The translations under genes were made by a program, and so were the position numbers. The notes beneath the pieces were generated by a model. The model was not told the origin of the DNA and did not search any database. It worked only from the letters and a program-made list of their open reading frames with translations. This document shows positions 62,617 through 64,000 of a stretch of 64,000 bases of DNA, in pieces (position 1 is the first letter of the stretch; the number at the start of each line of letters is the position of its first letter). The stretch is from assembly GCF_003989825.1 (NCBI RefSeq), contig NZ_RZHE01000011.1, positions 88,059 through 152,058 of the forward strand, given 5' to 3'. This DNA is from Vreelandella populi. GTDB taxonomy: Bacteria; Pseudomonadota; Gammaproteobacteria; Pseudomonadales; Halomonadaceae.

Positions 62617-63678
62617 ATGAGCCAATACTGGAGTCCCGCTGTCAAGGCGCTTACCCCTTATGTTCCAGGCGAGCAGCCGCGTGAGCGTGTTATCAAATTA
62701 AATACCAATGAAAACCCTTATCCCCCGGCGCCGGGTGTAGGCCAGGCCCTGCGTGATTACGCAACGGACCACCTACGCCTTTACCCAGACCCGACCTCGG
62801 CCGCCCTGCGCGCAACGCTTGCCAAGACGTTTAGCATAGAAAGCCAGCAGGTGTTTGTAGGCAATGGGTCAGATGAGGTGTTAGCGCTGGCATTCCAAGC
62901 GTTCTTTTGCCACGGCGCGCCGCTTGATGTCCCGACCATCACTTATAGTTTCTATCCGGTGTATGCCAATCTCTATAATGTCGAGCTGCGTTCTCACCCG
63001 CTCAACGCAAGCTGGGAAGTCGATATCGAAGCATTAGGTTCGGCTGCAGAGCGTAGCGGCGTTATTTTTGCCAACCCCAACGCGCCTACCGGGCATGCCC
63101 ACTCATTGGAAAGCATTGAGAAGCTTTTAAAGCGAGTGACTGATCGCGTAGTACTGGTTGATGAAGCCTACGTCGATTTTGGGGCTGAAAGCGCGACTGC
63201 GCTGATTGATCGTTATCCGAATTTGCTGGTAACCGGCACGTTCTCCAAATCACGTAGCCTGGCTGGCTTACGCCTAGGCTATGCCATTGGCTCAGCGGAG
63301 CTGATAGACGGCCTGCAACGCGTTAAGGACTCGTTTAACTCCTACCCGGTTGATAGTCTGGCAAGCCTTGTGGGTATCGCAGCGCTTAACGATGAAGCAC
63401 ACTTTGATGCGTGTAGGGAGCGGGTAATTACTACGCGTGAGCGTACCTGTCAGCGCCTTGAAGCATTGGGATTTAAGGTACTGCCCTCTAAGGCCAATTT
63501 TTTGCTTGCTCAACATCCTGATTATGCAGGAGCTCAGCTATTTGCCGGGCTGCGTGAGCGCGGCATTTTGGTACGCCACTTTAACACCGCCGAACTCAAC
63601 AACTTCCTGCGTATCACTATCGGCACTGACGATGAGATGGATAGCCTGATTGAAGCGTTGGAAACGATTTGCGGCTAA
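62617..63678 (+). CDS. hisC: Histidinol-phosphate aminotransferase
   Basis: A PLP-dependent aminotransferase of 353 residues, the next step after HisB. NTNENPYPPAPGV binds substrate, VLVDEAYVDFG and the PLP Lys in TGTFSKSRSLAGLRLGYAIG are intact. The frame opens at 62521, but the ATG at 62617 gives the normal MSQYWSPAVKAL. It is not adjacent to hisBHAF, being 6 kb away. Confidence 0.94.
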   Translation: MSQYWSPAVKALTPYVPGEQPRERVIKLNTNENPYPPAPGVGQALRDYATDHLRLYPDPTSAALRATLAKTFSIESQQVFVGNGSDEVLALAFQAFFCHGAPLDVPTITYSFYPVYANLYNVELRSHPLNASWEVDIEALGSAAERSGVIFANPNAPTGHAHSLESIEKLLKRVTDRVVLVDEAYVDFGAESATALIDRYPNLLVTGTFSKSRSLAGLRLGYAIGSAELIDGLQRVKDSFNSYPVDSLASLVGIAALNDEAHFDACRERVITTRERTCQRLEALGFKVLPSKANFLLAQHPDYAGAQLFAGLRERGILVRHFNTAELNNFLRITIGTDDEMDSLIEALETICG

Positions 63679-63695
63679 GTATCAGCATTTGTTTC

Positions 63696-63719
63696 AGGGC
63701 GGCTTCTGCCGCCCTTTTT
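63696..63719 (+). terminator. Intrinsic terminator after hisC
   Basis: Stem AGGGCGGC with GCCGCCCT, loop TTCT, followed by TTTT. Confidence 0.92.
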
Positions 63720-63746
63720 AGTGTCCGCTTTTCTTTCACGCACAAC

Positions 63747-63783
63747 AAAAAGCCCCGAACACAGTGTGCTCGGGGCTTTTCTT
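63747..63783 (-). terminator. rRNA operon terminator after 5S
   Basis: On the minus strand a stem of AAGCCCCGA and TCGGGGCTT with a GCACACTGTGT loop region (itself partly paired) is followed by a T run. It lies just beyond the 5S 3' end. Confidence 0.9.
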
Positions 63784-63790
63784 AATAAGT

Positions 63791-63907
63791 GCCTGACGAT
63801 GACCTACTCTCGCATGGGGAGACCCCACACTACCATCGGCGCTAAGCGGTTTCACTACTGAGTTCGGCAAGGGATCAGGTGGTTCACGCTCGCTATGGTC
63901 GTCAGGC
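63791..63907 (-). rRNA. rrf: 5S ribosomal RNA
   Basis: About 117 bases on the minus strand, beginning GCCTGACGACCATAGCGAGC and ending GAGTAGGTCATCGTCAGGC. The ends pair as the 5S helix I, and the internal CCGAACTCAGTAGTGAAAC is the conserved 5S core. It should lie downstream of 16S and 23S, beyond the window edge. Confidence 0.95.
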
Positions 63908-64000
63908 GTAACTTTCAATGTATATCGGCTGACTGTTTTGTGTGCGTCTCTCGTGCCCAGCGTTCTCTTCGCTTGGCGCGCGTATCCGGTGTTCTTTCGA
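63908..64000 (-). other. Spacer between 23S and 5S rRNA (partial)
   Basis: The last 93 bases precede 5S on the minus strand and should be the 23S-5S spacer. No gene is visible here, and the 23S end lies outside the window. Confidence 0.6.

Overview
The window looks like chromosomal DNA of a moderately halophilic gammaproteobacterium of the Halomonas/Chromohalobacter type (family Halomonadaceae). The main marker is an ectoine hydroxylase (EctD) carrying the family's iron-binding signature. Supporting evidence is the Pseudomonas-like housekeeping set (FabY-type ketoacyl synthase, thrB of the APH-kinase type, hisBHAF, TRAP and TmcA genes). No integrase, transposase, phage gene or CRISPR array was seen.

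Left part (1-24.6 kb): densely packed core genes. These are an AEC transporter, glnE, dgkA, dacB (PBP4), a TrmB-like methyltransferase, fabY-coaD, a YfhL-type ferredoxin and a MATE exporter. They are followed by an AtoE-type short-chain fatty acid transporter, a thioesterase, a voltage-sensor-like membrane protein without a pore, LysE, an I78 inhibitor lipoprotein, an entericidin and a HIT protein. A four-gene operon holds two paralogous lipoproteins, DUF1007 and a NicO metal exporter. Then come glycerate kinase, dps, pepD and tmcA.

Middle part (24.9-40 kb): a TRAP operon (dctPQM), an fbpA/fbpB/fbpC ferric-iron ABC transporter split into three transcription units with a Fur-like box before fbpA, polA, thrB-speA, an FAA hydrolase and ectD.

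Accessory-looking part (40-48.5 kb): visibly AT-rich with long intergenic gaps. It carries a Crp/Fnr-type regulator divergent from a two-gene operon (ATP-grasp ligase plus CocE/PepX-type serine hydrolase). Downstream are a DUF892 ferritin-like protein and a manganese catalase. A 1.8-kb gap follows that I read as holding a CsrB/RsmZ-like regulatory RNA (four AGGA motifs, three in hairpin loops, ending in a terminator) and a perfect TGTAAG-N6-CTTACA palindrome, the GacA/UvrY binding consensus. Three tRNA genes (Thr, Gln, Phe, minus strand) close this part.

Right part (48.9-64 kb): core genes again. These are yggX, mutY, an AsmA protein, GNAT, hisBHAF, a small outer-membrane protein, DUF416, a class I amidotransferase-like protein lacking its catalytic Cys, selU-selD, radA, an NlpE-like lipoprotein and hisC. 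The window ends at a 5S rRNA gene, the end of an rRNA operon read on the minus strand.

The most interesting candidates are the Rsm/Csr-type sRNA with the nearby GacA-type palindrome, the unassigned regulator/ATP-grasp/CocE trio, the pore-less voltage-sensor protein, and the paralogous lipoprotein pair tied to a metal exporter. All calls come from reading the sequence; no database search was run.
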